NCBI GenBank assembly: GCA_947631275.1
Contig: CANRKR010000017.1
Coordinates: 1-38,398, forward strand
DNA from: an uncultured Akkermansia sp.
GTDB taxonomy: Bacteria; Verrucomicrobiota; Verrucomicrobiia; Verrucomicrobiales; Akkermansiaceae
Direction of reading: 5' to 3'
Length of the DNA: 38,398 nucleotides
Below are positions 22,857-31,384 of the stretch, piece by piece. The notes under the pieces were generated by a model. The model made no database searches. It was not told the origin of the DNA and worked only from the letters and a program-made list of their open reading frames with translations. Position 1 is the stretch's first letter. Every line of letters starts with the position of its first letter. Position numbers and translations under genes: made by a program.

Positions 22857-23645
22857 ATGTTCAATCGCAATAAGACGCTACTATGCCTCGTTATCTGTCT
22901 GTTTTCCCTCGTTAGTTGCCGCCACATGGGGAAAGACGCTCCGCCTCGCGCCGTTGTGCGCGATGGGGTCGCTATCACCTTGCGCGACCAAAAGCTCACC
23001 GTTATTCGCAAGGGCAAAAAAGTCAAGGATTACCGCATCTCCTCGTCCAAGTTCGGTATGGGGAGCAGCAATGGTAGTCACTGCACCCCGCTTGGGATTC
23101 ATGCCGTCTCCGCCAAAGTGGGCGAGGGACAACCCAGCGGTATGGTGTTCAAGGGATGCCGTCCCACTGGGGAGGTGGTCTCAGCCAATTCAGGCCGCGA
23201 TCCCATCGTCACCCGCGTAATTCAGCTCGCCGGGCTGGAACCCTCCAACCGCAATTCCCATCGTCGCCGGATCTACATCCACGGCACCCCGGAAGAACGC
23301 CTGATCGGTCGCCCGGCCTCCTATGGCTGCATTCGCATGCGCAGCGCCGATGTGCTGGATCTCTACCCTCGAGTGTACCGGGGCATGCCGGTCGCTATCG
23401 AAACCTGTTCGCAGGCTGCCTACCTCAAAGCAGAGAAGCAGCAGGATATGCGCAGCGTCGTCATCCCTTCAAGCGTCGTGGCGAGTCTGCCCACCGAAAG
23501 AGCACGCACGGTGCGCCGCACCGCCAAACATACCAGGTATTCTTCGGCGTTGGCGCGCAACAAACGCTCTGCAACGCCTCGCAACCGTCGCCTGACTGCA
23601 CGATCTGCTAAAAAACGCTACGCGAGACGCCGCGTGTCAAATTAA
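22857..23645 (+). CDS. YkuD-family L,D-transpeptidase lipoprotein with basic tail
   Basis: The 262-residue protein has a signal peptide ending in a lipobox LVSC (Cys21). The YkuD domain (about 40-180) has the catalytic signature with His in IYIHGT and Cys in SYGCIRM. L,D-transpeptidases make 3-3 peptidoglycan cross-links or attach proteins to the wall. After about residue 205 the chain is very rich in Arg and Lys with few acidic residues (RNRRLTARSAKKRYARRR), not part of the family. It could bind wall teichoic-like polymers, lipopolysaccharide or nucleic acid. rseP starts 14 nt after its stop. Confidence 0.87.
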   Translation: MFNRNKTLLCLVICLFSLVSCRHMGKDAPPRAVVRDGVAITLRDQKLTVIRKGKKVKDYRISSSKFGMGSSNGSHCTPLGIHAVSAKVGEGQPSGMVFKGCRPTGEVVSANSGRDPIVTRVIQLAGLEPSNRNSHRRRIYIHGTPEERLIGRPASYGCIRMRSADVLDLYPRVYRGMPVAIETCSQAAYLKAEKQQDMRSVVIPSSVVASLPTERARTVRRTAKHTRYSSALARNKRSATPRNRRLTARSAKKRYARRRVSN

Positions 23646-23659
23646 TGCAACCTTGAGTT

Positions 23660-25072
23660 ATGATGGAAGTTCTGCGCACAGTGGGTATCATCATCCTGGT
23701 AGTGCTCCTGTTCAATTTCATGATTTTCTTCCATGAACTGGGGCATTTCCTTGCCGGGAAATGGCGCGGAGCCTACATCGACCGCTTTCAAATCTGGTTC
23801 GGACGCCCCATCTGGAAGAAGAAAATCAACGGTGTGCTCTGGGGTATCGGTTGGATCCCGGCCGGTGGCTTTGTCTCCCTTCCCCAGCTGGAAAGCATGG
23901 AAGGCATCGAAGGCAAAGCCGACATCCCCGGGAATCTCAAGCCCCTCAAACCACTTGATAAGGTGATCATCGCTGCGGCGGGTCCCTTCTTTTCCCTGCT
24001 GCTGGCGTATATCTTTGCTATGGTGGTCTGGGGCATCGGCAAACCCGTGACTGAGCTGCCGGGCACCCGTGTGGGTTACGTGCAGCCTGATTCCCCGGCG
24101 GCGGTCGCCGGGGTGCTTCCCGGTGATGAGATTCTCGCCGTGGATGGAAAAATCGCCACCAAATGGTCCTCCGGCATGGAGGGCGTGCGCGAACTCATCG
24201 CCCTGAGCGAGCGTCCCACCATCGAGCTCACCGTGCGGCGACCGGGTAACGCCGAACCCCTCAAACTGAACTGCGGCTACACCCAGGCTGATACCCAATG
24301 GTGGCAGCGTTCCGCCATGCGTCGCATCGGCGTTATGCCCGCCCTGTCCGTTGCGGTTGGGGAGGTCATTCCCGACTCCCCCGCCGCAAAGGCAGGTATT
24401 CGCTCAGGGCAGCACATCACCCATCTGAACGGCACGCCGATTTACTCTCCCCTGCCCCTGCAGCTCGCCTCCGCAGAAGGCAAGCCTCTGCGGCTCTCCC
24501 TGACCGACCCGGCAGCTGAGGTCTCCCTCACACCCGAGATCCCCGCTAATTGGAAGGGCCTCCCCGGAGCCGAGCCCATCCTGGGGCTGCTTTGGGCAAA
24601 TCCCCTCAGTTCCATCCGCATGGAATACCCATCCCCGCAGGAGCAAGTGAATATGAGTGCGCGCTGGATGAAGGACACCTTTGAAAAACTCTGCTCTCCC
24701 GGCAGCAGCGTCTCCGTGGAACACCTTTCCGGACCTGTCGGCATCGTTTCTTACTTCTACAAAATGATGGAAAATGGCGGTGGCGCCGGTCTGCGACTGG
24801 TTCTCTGGTTCTCTGTGGTGCTGAATGTCAACTTAGCCATATTGAATATTCTCCCCTTGCCGGTGGTGGATGGAGGTCATGTGATTCTGGGCATCATCGA
24901 GGCCATCCGGCGCAAACCGGTGAGCGGTCAATTCCTCAACTGGATATTCTCCGTCTTCATCTTCCTGCTCCTGGCTCTCTTTGTCTTCATCACCTTCAAA
25001 GATGTCGGTGATATCATCAGCGGCGGCTCCTCTGCGGACGCTCAACAACAGCTCCCAGTCCCGGAGTTCTGA
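23660..25072 (+). CDS. rseP: RseP-type site-2 zinc metalloprotease
   Basis: The 470-residue membrane protease has the zinc motif HELGHFLAG in its first membrane helix (residues about 25-33). Two PDZ domains follow (VQPDSPAAVAGVLPGDEI and VIPDSPAAKAGIRSGQHI). The third zinc ligand lies in NILPLPVVDGGH near the C-terminus. RseP cleaves membrane-bound anti-sigma factors and signal-peptide remnants, releasing envelope-stress sigma factors. No sigma or anti-sigma gene is adjacent. It is usually coupled with dxr or ispC genes in other bacteria, and here it follows an L,D-transpeptidase. Two ATGs in tandem (23660, 23663) leave a one-residue start ambiguity. Confidence 0.93.
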   Translation: MMEVLRTVGIIILVVLLFNFMIFFHELGHFLAGKWRGAYIDRFQIWFGRPIWKKKINGVLWGIGWIPAGGFVSLPQLESMEGIEGKADIPGNLKPLKPLDKVIIAAAGPFFSLLLAYIFAMVVWGIGKPVTELPGTRVGYVQPDSPAAVAGVLPGDEILAVDGKIATKWSSGMEGVRELIALSERPTIELTVRRPGNAEPLKLNCGYTQADTQWWQRSAMRRIGVMPALSVAVGEVIPDSPAAKAGIRSGQHITHLNGTPIYSPLPLQLASAEGKPLRLSLTDPAAEVSLTPEIPANWKGLPGAEPILGLLWANPLSSIRMEYPSPQEQVNMSARWMKDTFEKLCSPGSSVSVEHLSGPVGIVSYFYKMMENGGGAGLRLVLWFSVVLNVNLAILNILPLPVVDGGHVILGIIEAIRRKPVSGQFLNWIFSVFIFLLLALFVFITFKDVGDIISGGSSADAQQQLPVPEF

Positions 25073-25085
25073 TTATTCCGATGAC

Positions 25086-25559
25086 CTACCTTGTGCGCTT
25101 GTAGGCTCCATCCCCCACAGACAAAACTTCCACCCGCACACGCGTCAGCCCATGGCGGTGGAAGTCCAGTTTGTGGGCTACCGCTGAACTCACGTCAATG
25201 ATTCGCCCGGCAATGTATGGTCCGCGGTCAGCTACGCGCACCTCACAGCTCCTGCCGTTGGAAAGATTCGTCACTCTCGCCCGGCAGGGCAAGGGCAGAG
25301 TACGATGCGCTGCGTAGTAGTCCCCCCGGTAAAGACGTTCCCCGATGGCCCCGTGAGCTCCGTTCGCCTCGTAGTGCGAGGCGACGCCGACGGCATTGTA
25401 GTGCAACGCCTGCTCAATGGTCATGGGCACAAAACGCATTCCCTTCACCGTGTACGGAGCCCTTTTGTACCCGCGATAAGGAGGCTGAGCGGGATGGTAC
25501 GACTGACAGGCGCTCAACATAAGCGCCACGACCACCACGCCTTTCTTCAACAGCCCCAT
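25086..25559 (-). CDS. rlpA: RlpA-like septal-ring lipoprotein (double-psi beta-barrel)
   Basis: ATG 25559 gives 157 residues: a signal peptide with lipobox LSAC, a short linker, and the double-psi beta-barrel RlpA domain. Its motifs are GVASHYEANGAHGAIGERLY, the VTNLSNGRSCEVRVADRGPY segment and the final strand pair with GRIIDVSSAVAHKL. The catalytic Asp (VADRGP) and the substrate-binding His in HYE-like position are present. RlpA can be a lytic transglycosylase acting on denuded glycan strands at septa. No SPOR domain is attached, so septal targeting must differ from Gram-negative models. It follows fabG by 32 nt and is convergent with rseP. Confidence 0.85.
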   Translation of the reverse strand: MGLLKKGVVVVALMLSACQSYHPAQPPYRGYKRAPYTVKGMRFVPMTIEQALHYNAVGVASHYEANGAHGAIGERLYRGDYYAAHRTLPLPCRARVTNLSNGRSCEVRVADRGPYIAGRIIDVSSAVAHKLDFHRHGLTRVRVEVLSVGDGAYKRTR

Positions 25560-25591
25560 CGCTTCCCGCCTGAGATTTCTCTTCGTCTGTC

Positions 25592-26338
25592 CTACATGCA
25601 CATGCCTCCATCACACACGATCACCTGCCCCGTGATGTAGCGAGCTTCATCCGACGCCAGGAAGAGTGCGCAGTTGGCGATATCCTCCGGTTTTCCCATC
25701 TCTCCCAGCGGAATGCGTGCCAACAACGCCTCGCGCGCCTTCTCCGGAATAGCGTCTGTCATCTCCGTGCCGATAAAGCCAGGAGCAATCGCATTGCAGG
25801 TCACCTTTCGCCCCGCAAGCTCCTGCGCCAGGGATTTAGTAAAACCGATGACACCCGCCTTGGACGCCGCGTAATTCGCCTGCCCGGCGTTTCCGCAGAT
25901 GCCAACGATCGAGCTCATGTTGATGACGCGCGGCGCCGGGCTCTTCATAAGCGTGCGCTGCAGGGCTTTGGTAAAGAGAAACGCGCTCTTGAGATTGGTC
26001 GCCAGCACGGCGTCCCAATCCTCCTCCTTCATGCGCATCAGCAAACCGTCGCGGGTGATGCCGGCGTTATTGACGAGAATGTCAATGGCCGGATACTCCG
26101 CCAAAATCTCCTTCACACAGTTTTCCACCGCTCCGGCATCTGCCACATCGCAGGGGAACGCCTTACAGCTCCCCGGAACCTCGGCGTTGATTTTCTCCGC
26201 CGCCGCCGTACAGGAAGCAGGGTTACGTGAAATGAGAATGACTCTGGCACCCTCGTTCGCAAATCGCTCAGCTATGGCGTATCCAATACCACGCCCGGCT
26301 CCCGTCACTACAGCTGTTTTTTCTGCAAGTCGCTTCAT
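25592..26338 (-). CDS. fabG: 3-oxoacyl-ACP reductase FabG-type SDR
   Basis: The 248-residue protein is a classical short-chain dehydrogenase. It has the cofactor loop TGAGRGIG, the structural motif NNAG (LVNNAGITRDGLL), the catalytic Ser in NMSSIVG and the Tyr-x-x-x-Lys in YAASK, plus a normal C-terminal PGFIGTEMT segment. The NADPH-preferring Arg (ISRNP) supports FabG of fatty-acid synthesis. Assignment to FabG rather than another SDR is by overall resemblance, since no fab genes are adjacent. Its promoter is the clearest in the window and lies only 8 nt before ATG. Confidence 0.87.
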   Translation of the reverse strand: MKRLAEKTAVVTGAGRGIGYAIAERFANEGARVILISRNPASCTAAAEKINAEVPGSCKAFPCDVADAGAVENCVKEILAEYPAIDILVNNAGITRDGLLMRMKEEDWDAVLATNLKSAFLFTKALQRTLMKSPAPRVINMSSIVGICGNAGQANYAASKAGVIGFTKSLAQELAGRKVTCNAIAPGFIGTEMTDAIPEKAREALLARIPLGEMGKPEDIANCALFLASDEARYITGQVIVCDGGMCM

Positions 26339-26346
26339 ACCCCGTT

Positions 26347-26375
26347 ATTTTAACAAGTACTTCCCACACTGTCAA
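26347..26375 (-). promoter_or_regulatory. Near-consensus promoter of fabG
   Basis: On the minus strand TTGACA (26375-26370), 17-bp spacer, TAAAAT (26352-26347), 8 nt before ATG 26338. The predicted leader is 0-2 nt, so the mRNA should be leaderless or nearly so. Confidence 0.7.
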
Positions 26376-26402
26376 GAAGTCCCAATCCCGCATCACGGCA
26401 AT

Positions 26403-26578
26403 GTGCATTGCAAAATTAAATGCAACACGACGCAGGCACAAAAAAGGTGCCAGTTGGTTCGTTGCAGGGTATATTAATTCCGTCAATAACAATAACCAAG
26501 TTATGAACCAAGGCACCCAAACTCATTCTACCTCCATCGGCTCAAAAGGCAAGCACATTACCTTCTCTGAACGTCAGC
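26403..26578 (+). mobile_element. 5' end of an IS30-family element (truncated copy)
   Basis: The left inverted repeat at 26403-26426 is of the IS30 type (ATTAAATGCAAC at 26415-26426), followed by leader sequence with a GGCAC/GTGCC hairpin. The transposase begins at ATG 26503 (MNQGTQ...) and reaches ITFSERQL, the typical start of an IS30 helix-turn-helix. The frame ends at TGA 26581 where a second copy abuts. Only about 26 codons remain, so the gene is dead. Confidence 0.75.
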
Positions 26579-26979
26579 TGTGAATGGCAAGGATAAATGC
26601 AACAAGAGGAGAAGAAGTTGAGATCATGCAGAGAGCGATGAGGGAAAGATTTTTCTGAGAGACACGGGAGAAGTCAGCGTCTTTAGGGAAGAAGCGGCGG
26701 ATGAAGCGGTTGGCGTTTTCATTGCGGCGGCGTTCAGAGGCGCAGTAAGGATGGGCAGAGTAATGAACGGTTCGAGGGTTATCGGTTATGCAGGAAGTGC
26801 AAATAGCGTGGGAATCAGAGAACTCGCAGCCATTATCCGTGGTGATGGATAGGGAAAGGGAGGCGAAGCGTTCAGGATCGAGGTCTCTTTTGTTTATTGA
26901 CGAAATTATATACCCTACAACGAACCAACTGGCACCCTTTTGTGCCTGTGGTCTGTTGCGTTTAATTTGCAACGCGCAT
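26579..26979 (-). mobile_element. Internally deleted IS30-family element, inverted relative to its neighbour
   Basis: Reading on the minus strand from 26979, this copy has a left inverted repeat and leader almost identical to the first copy up to CGTCAATAA. It then jumps to the C-terminal part of an IS30 transposase (catalytic Asp in TDNG, Glu in RNENAN, FFPKDADFSRVS). It ends in a right inverted repeat at 26603-26579 (GTTGCATTTA, then a TTGC core). The start codon, helix-turn-helix and first catalytic Asp are deleted. The two copies meet head to head at about 26579, giving a large palindromic structure of about 580 bp. Confidence 0.72.
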
Positions 26980-27024
26980 AATGCGATAAAACAATACTTT
27001 CAACTTGCAGATAGAAGCAGATTG

Positions 27025-27276
27025 ATGTATAGCATTTCCATGAATATGGACGAAACAATTTCTCCCAGGTCACGCACGGTGACGTTGATATTAGCTTGTT
27101 TGTTGTTTTGCTCGTGTTGCGGTGGGTTGCACCGTATTTACACAGGGAAAATCATTTCAGGTATTTTGCAGATCCTGACAGGTGGTGGTTTCGTTATCTG
27201 GCAGGTCATCGATATCATCCGTATTCTCCTCGGCTCCTTCGATGATGCCCAGGGACGGGATATTGCGGAATGGTGA
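27025..27276 (+). CDS. TM2-domain membrane protein
   Basis: ATG 27025 gives 83 residues. The TM2 domain is nearly the whole protein. It has two membrane helices (about 19-37 and 46-70) separated by the signature GLHRIYTGKIISGILQ and closed by GGGFVIWQVIDIIRILLGSF. A terminal DDAQGRDI matches the family's usual DxxG ending. TM2 proteins are small and of unknown role. They often occur near phage or surface genes. ATGs at 27040 and 27046 are alternatives. It lies directly after the IS30 remnants. Confidence 0.8.
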   Translation: MYSISMNMDETISPRSRTVTLILACLLFCSCCGGLHRIYTGKIISGILQILTGGGFVIWQVIDIIRILLGSFDDAQGRDIAEW

Positions 27277-27473
27277 AACTGGGAACTCGTTCCCGGACTG
27301 AGCGATACGTCGGCAGACGTATATGGGCGAGGAAGGGAAGTGAGCGGCAGGTTTTGCGAGAGAGCGCGCTGAGTTGCTCTCCGATACCGATTAGCCGGAG
27401 GGAACTTGTTTTCCATGCTAACAGAGGCGAGTTTCCTTCACTAAATTGCATAAAAAAGCTCAAAGTTCCTTCA
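27277..27473. other. Stretch without a recognisable gene; 12-bp direct repeats
   Basis: Between the TM2 gene and the 27474-27764 frame I see only short shadow frames. TTCCTTCACTAA occurs at 27433-27444 and 27466-27477, 33 bp apart. This may be a duplication scar of an accessory insertion. Confidence 0.4.
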
Positions 27474-27764
27474 CTAAGCTGTATTTTGGAGTGTGGATTG
27501 CAAGAACAAATCTCGCAATTCCCGCCTTGCTTCCCTTCCCCTCCCTCTCCCATTCTCCGCTGAATACAAATACACCCCGCGCGCCGCAAGCTTCCTTATC
27601 TTCGCCAAAACCGCAATCACCCGCCTATCCGCCATATGCCGTTGCACCTCGCGCCGCGTCCGTCCTGAAACCGTCGCCTGCGTCCCGTCGTTAAACATCA
27701 CCGGCTCCGCCGCAAGCGACTTCACAATTTTCTTCAACGTCGGCACGGAATTGCGCAGTGGCAT
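27474..27764 (-). CDS. Possible fragment of a Barnase-EndoU-ColicinE5/RelE-like nuclease (PBECR type)
   Basis: The frame (96 residues from ATG 27764, or more if it extends upstream without a start to about 27821) has the pattern AAEPVMFNDGTQATVSGRTR followed by AVLAKIRKLAARGVYLYSAEN. This resembles the C-terminal nuclease-toxin domains found on large polyvalent or phage MuF-like proteins. The rest of such a toxin is missing, so it is probably a degraded cassette fragment. A small basic alpha/beta protein of unknown type is the alternative. Confidence 0.35.
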   Translation of the reverse strand: MPLRNSVPTLKKIVKSLAAEPVMFNDGTQATVSGRTRREVQRHMADRRVIAVLAKIRKLAARGVYLYSAENGRGRGREARRELRDLFLQSTLQNTA

Positions 27765-27878
27765 GACTTCCCGGAATCTAGCTGCAGGTCTTCGATACGA
27801 CTTCTGAGGGTTACGAAGTACGGCACAGATCCAATATTTACAACCCTACATACACGCTCTCCCCGGAACGAGCCGCTT
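27765..27878. other. Short gap between the nuclease-like fragment and putA
   Basis: The gap contains the upstream extension of the nuclease-like frame on the minus strand up to a TAG near 27824. I see no promoter, RNA gene or repeat. Confidence 0.3.
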
Positions 27879-30800
27879 TCACCGGAAAGGAGCGTTTTTC
27901 GGTGTGATGCGAACGCGCTGCTCCATGTGGTAGAGGAACTCAATGCGCGCGTTAGCCAGCACGGGAGCTGTGATGAGCCGTACCCCGTGAATGGCAGCGC
28001 AACGAATGGTCTGGGGAGTGGCAGCGGGATCCCGCACGAGCACGCCGCATTGACCGAGCTCCGGGAATCTTGCTTCGTAGTCCTCGCGCTTCTCGACATG
28101 CAACGACGCTCCCCAACGATCCGCAAAGGTTTGCAACCACGGCCTCGCCTTCGCAACGCTGATCTCCGGCACAGAGCGCGCCTGCATGGCCACCATGAGC
28201 AGAACGGCGGCATCCACATCGCTCATCTCTTTCTCCACGCGCAAAAGCTCACGCACAGGGAAGTATCTCAGCTGCGCCTGCATCCCATCCGCCGACAACA
28301 ATGTTTCCCCCTCGCCGAAGAGTTTTTCCCACCAGTAGGAAATAGAATCAGCCGCCGCGGAGAGCCGCATCACGTCATCGCTCCCCGACAGGGAGGGCAG
28401 GATGTCTTTGGGGTCAAAGGAAAGCTGTCGCCGCGCACTGCGCATCCCGGGACGCCGCTCTTCCCTCCAGCGGTTGAAGGCCACAGCGGTGTCGGTCGTG
28501 CCGAGCAGAGTGCCGACAGCGCCGCGAAGCCCGGTGTTCCACGCAGGCTGAGGCAACGCGCCCGGGCGGAACGTCGGGAAGCAATTCACCGCCACCCAAC
28601 GGCAGTCCGCCATTTCCTCCCAATGCGCTACCTCCTCGGCATCCTGAGAGTAAATAACGGCGCGGCTCCCGCATGCCAGGCGCCTCTGCAAACCCGCCGC
28701 CTCATCACAGCTCTCCACGCGCACCAGACCGATGATGGGGAGCTTCTGCCCGTGAGCCGGTATTTCCCGATGCATCCCCGCGCGCGAGCAAAGACCCACA
28801 CTCCGAAGCAGGCTGTTGCAATCCGCAGCCCGCGGCAGCGCCCACCAATCCTCTTCCCCACCCGGCGGTTCATCCAGCAGACGCCTCTGCGCCTCTGTAA
28901 GGGGTGCGGCGAGGGGGCCGAGTCGCGCACTTTGCAAATGCGTGGGCTGCGCCTGTGGCAGTGCCACGGCGTCCTCCAACATCGCTCGTACGGCAGGGTT
29001 GTCGTAGAGTGAAGCGTGCAGGAAAACGAGGTGGGGAGCATCCGGACTCTGCCCGCTCCGGCGCAGGGCTGCCTGCACCAACTCCGGCACGACTTTCTGC
29101 CAATTGCAGCTCTCAGCCAGGTAAACGCTCGGTCCGTGTTCCGGCCCGCACAGCACAGAGCTCCTAGCCGCGAGAGATGCTCTCCGCCGCGCCTGCTCCA
29201 CCGTGCCCCGGCACAGCACGAGATCCACCCGCTCATCTGACATGAGCCTCTGGGCTATCTCCTCCCCGCCGCAGGGGAGGCACATCACGCCGATACCCAT
29301 TTTATTCAGGAGTCCGGCAAATCTTGTGCCGAGCAGTGTCGTGCACGCCGCCGGCTTGTAGATGATCACTCCTCCCGCCATCCATGCCGTGGCGATGGCT
29401 CCGGCAGCATCGGAAAGCGGGTGCGCTTCCCCGCAGGACACCACCACGACGCCGGCCGACTCTGTCTCCGCCCCGTCTTTCAATTCCTCCCACTCCATGG
29501 CTCGATCGCCGGCGTTGAGAAGAGCGGCCCGGGCATCTCTCAACTCACAGACAGCATCCCGAATGGTGCACCCGGCATCGCGCACCAGCAAGGCCACCCA
29601 TTTGGCACTCTCCACGCGCAGTTCCGTCGCAACCTTCCTCAGGGTCCGAGCTCTCCCGGACAAATCCACAGCAGATTCCTCTTCTCCCGCTGCCTTTTTC
29701 GCCATCCGAAGGGTCTCGTCCACGGCGTTGTAATCGGCCCCGCGGTAGCGGTAGATCTCCACACCGGGCGCAATGAGCGAACGACGAATGCAGGTGAGCG
29801 GACTTTCCATGCGCACGCCGCCCGGAACCAGCGGCAGAGACTCCACGACTCTTTCCTGCTCTTCTGCAGCAGCGGCGTAATAAGACTCCACCTCGGCACG
29901 CACCAGCAGATTCCCCAGGTTTCCCGTTCGTCGCTCGCGACTTGTCGTTTCCATCGCGCCCCCCGCTGCTGTCGAGTGAATGCTCTCCGCTACGCGCAGC
30001 GGTCTCGCCATGGCATCCCAATCCACTGCATCGGTAGATGAGGAAAACGCCTGCTGCAAGTAGCCGTCCTTCCCCCCCTGCACCAATTCATCGATAACAC
30101 GCATCAGGTATTGCTCAAATAGCCTTTCTCCACTCTCCCCCGCAATCCACGGGGCAATCAGCTCTATGTCACCCCCCGGCATGCCTGCCACGCGCCCCAA
30201 ATGGCTCCCCGTGCCGTAATCAAAGGCAAGCGGGGCATTCCCCTCGCGCCCGCTGCGCGCCCAGCTCAACATCGCGTAGCATGCATAAACAGGATTCTGC
30301 GTGTGCACAACGGGAGAAATCGCTTTCGCAGAGCACTCCATCGCTGCCCGTATCAACTGCGCGTACCCCGCCGCCGTCTCATCCCCGGGAGCATACGTCG
30401 CCACGCCATCCCCGTAGATTTCTGCGCATACGTCGTCCTCCTCCCGATGACTCTCTGCGACGAGATGCACACGAAACGGCGCCGAGCCGGTGCGCGCACA
30501 ACTCTCCGCCCATTCCGACAGTTCGCGCAGCAGCGCCCGACTTGCCGGCAGGTGGCCTGCCAGTTCCACCTCCAACAGATGCCGTTCCCCGGGAACGGAA
30601 AAAGAATCCGCCACATTGCGCACGGCAGCCAGAACAATGGCCTGAAGATCACTGCGGCTGCTCCGCACGAGCACCCTGCTTCCCATCGCGCCCGCTGTCG
30701 TGGCAACCTCACCTAATCGCTCGCCGAGACGCCGAATACTGTCCTCCGGTGCGGCGGCATCGCATCCGGGATAAAGCTTTTCTGCTTCAACCACAAGTCC

Positions 30801-31376
30801 CGCCCCCGGCTCCTCCTTCGGAATACGCAGAAGCATTTGTCGGTAAGCCGTCGCTGCTTTTTCGCCGCATACGCTCCACCCAAGCGGCTGCATCATCAGT
30901 TGCATCCCGTTTTTTTTCAGCATCGCCGCCCGGTGCCCGGGTTTTTCCTCTCCCCTGTTCATGACCATCCCGCCCAGCGTGGTCCGGAAAACGCGTTTCA
31001 CCTCACGCAGAGCTGCCTCCTGCATTCCACGCGGAGCCATAAGCGCCGCTTTGATCCGCAATCGCCCGGCGGAGCTGAAAAATGTCGGAACCCCTCCGTA
31101 ATCTGAAACGATGGAACGCAAGTTTTCCATCGCTCGGTCTGCTTGACGTTCGAAAAGGGTCTGCCGACACAGAGTCACCACAAAATCCCTCTCCTCCTTC
31201 TTTCCGGCCAGGCGACTCAGAGCAGAAAGGAGATGGCGCTCCTCGGCGTGAGAGCGCCCCAACGCCGCAGTATGCAGCGTCTTCGCCATGGCAGTTGCCT
31301 TCTGCACCAGCGCCTGCTCACTCCATCCCTTGTCTCGTGCATCACTCAGATACGAGCGGATATCATTTTCCCCCAT
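27879..31376 (-). CDS. PutA-like bifunctional protein, probably catalytically dead
   Basis: The 1165-residue protein aligns by eye over its full length with type-B PutA (proline dehydrogenase plus P5C dehydrogenase). The N-terminal part matches the PRODH domain with LGWSVCGEKAATAYRQ (usual LGExxLGExEAxxR). But the catalytic Lys of LVKGA is Ala307 (FRVHLVAES), and YLVRRLDEN is YLMRVIDEL with one Arg lost. In the ALDH part the NAD-site Lys674 is kept (IIYKPAACTT). The catalytic Cys of GQRCSAL is Pro778 (SGQSPDAP), and the catalytic Glu region is CGPEHGPS. Both active sites therefore appear destroyed although the frame is intact. It may be a structural or regulatory pseudoenzyme. Confidence 0.75.
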   Translation of the reverse strand: MGENDIRSYLSDARDKGWSEQALVQKATAMAKTLHTAALGRSHAEERHLLSALSRLAGKKEERDFVVTLCRQTLFERQADRAMENLRSIVSDYGGVPTFFSSAGRLRIKAALMAPRGMQEAALREVKRVFRTTLGGMVMNRGEEKPGHRAAMLKKNGMQLMMQPLGWSVCGEKAATAYRQMLLRIPKEEPGAGLVVEAEKLYPGCDAAAPEDSIRRLGERLGEVATTAGAMGSRVLVRSSRSDLQAIVLAAVRNVADSFSVPGERHLLEVELAGHLPASRALLRELSEWAESCARTGSAPFRVHLVAESHREEDDVCAEIYGDGVATYAPGDETAAGYAQLIRAAMECSAKAISPVVHTQNPVYACYAMLSWARSGREGNAPLAFDYGTGSHLGRVAGMPGGDIELIAPWIAGESGERLFEQYLMRVIDELVQGGKDGYLQQAFSSSTDAVDWDAMARPLRVAESIHSTAAGGAMETTSRERRTGNLGNLLVRAEVESYYAAAAEEQERVVESLPLVPGGVRMESPLTCIRRSLIAPGVEIYRYRGADYNAVDETLRMAKKAAGEEESAVDLSGRARTLRKVATELRVESAKWVALLVRDAGCTIRDAVCELRDARAALLNAGDRAMEWEELKDGAETESAGVVVVSCGEAHPLSDAAGAIATAWMAGGVIIYKPAACTTLLGTRFAGLLNKMGIGVMCLPCGGEEIAQRLMSDERVDLVLCRGTVEQARRRASLAARSSVLCGPEHGPSVYLAESCNWQKVVPELVQAALRRSGQSPDAPHLVFLHASLYDNPAVRAMLEDAVALPQAQPTHLQSARLGPLAAPLTEAQRRLLDEPPGGEEDWWALPRAADCNSLLRSVGLCSRAGMHREIPAHGQKLPIIGLVRVESCDEAAGLQRRLACGSRAVIYSQDAEEVAHWEEMADCRWVAVNCFPTFRPGALPQPAWNTGLRGAVGTLLGTTDTAVAFNRWREERRPGMRSARRQLSFDPKDILPSLSGSDDVMRLSAAADSISYWWEKLFGEGETLLSADGMQAQLRYFPVRELLRVEKEMSDVDAAVLLMVAMQARSVPEISVAKARPWLQTFADRWGASLHVEKREDYEARFPELGQCGVLVRDPAATPQTIRCAAIHGVRLITAPVLANARIEFLYHMEQRVRITPKNAPFR

Positions 31377-31384
31377 GCCGCTCT

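Noticed and set aside
26401..26980. Large inverted repeat considered as a CRISPR-like or integron element
   Set aside because: Transposase motifs and terminal repeats match an IS30 element. There is no repeat-spacer array or integrase.
27927..29012. 361-codon plus-strand frame opposite the PutA-like gene
   Set aside because: Low-complexity Arg/His/Pro-rich composition typical of an antisense shadow.
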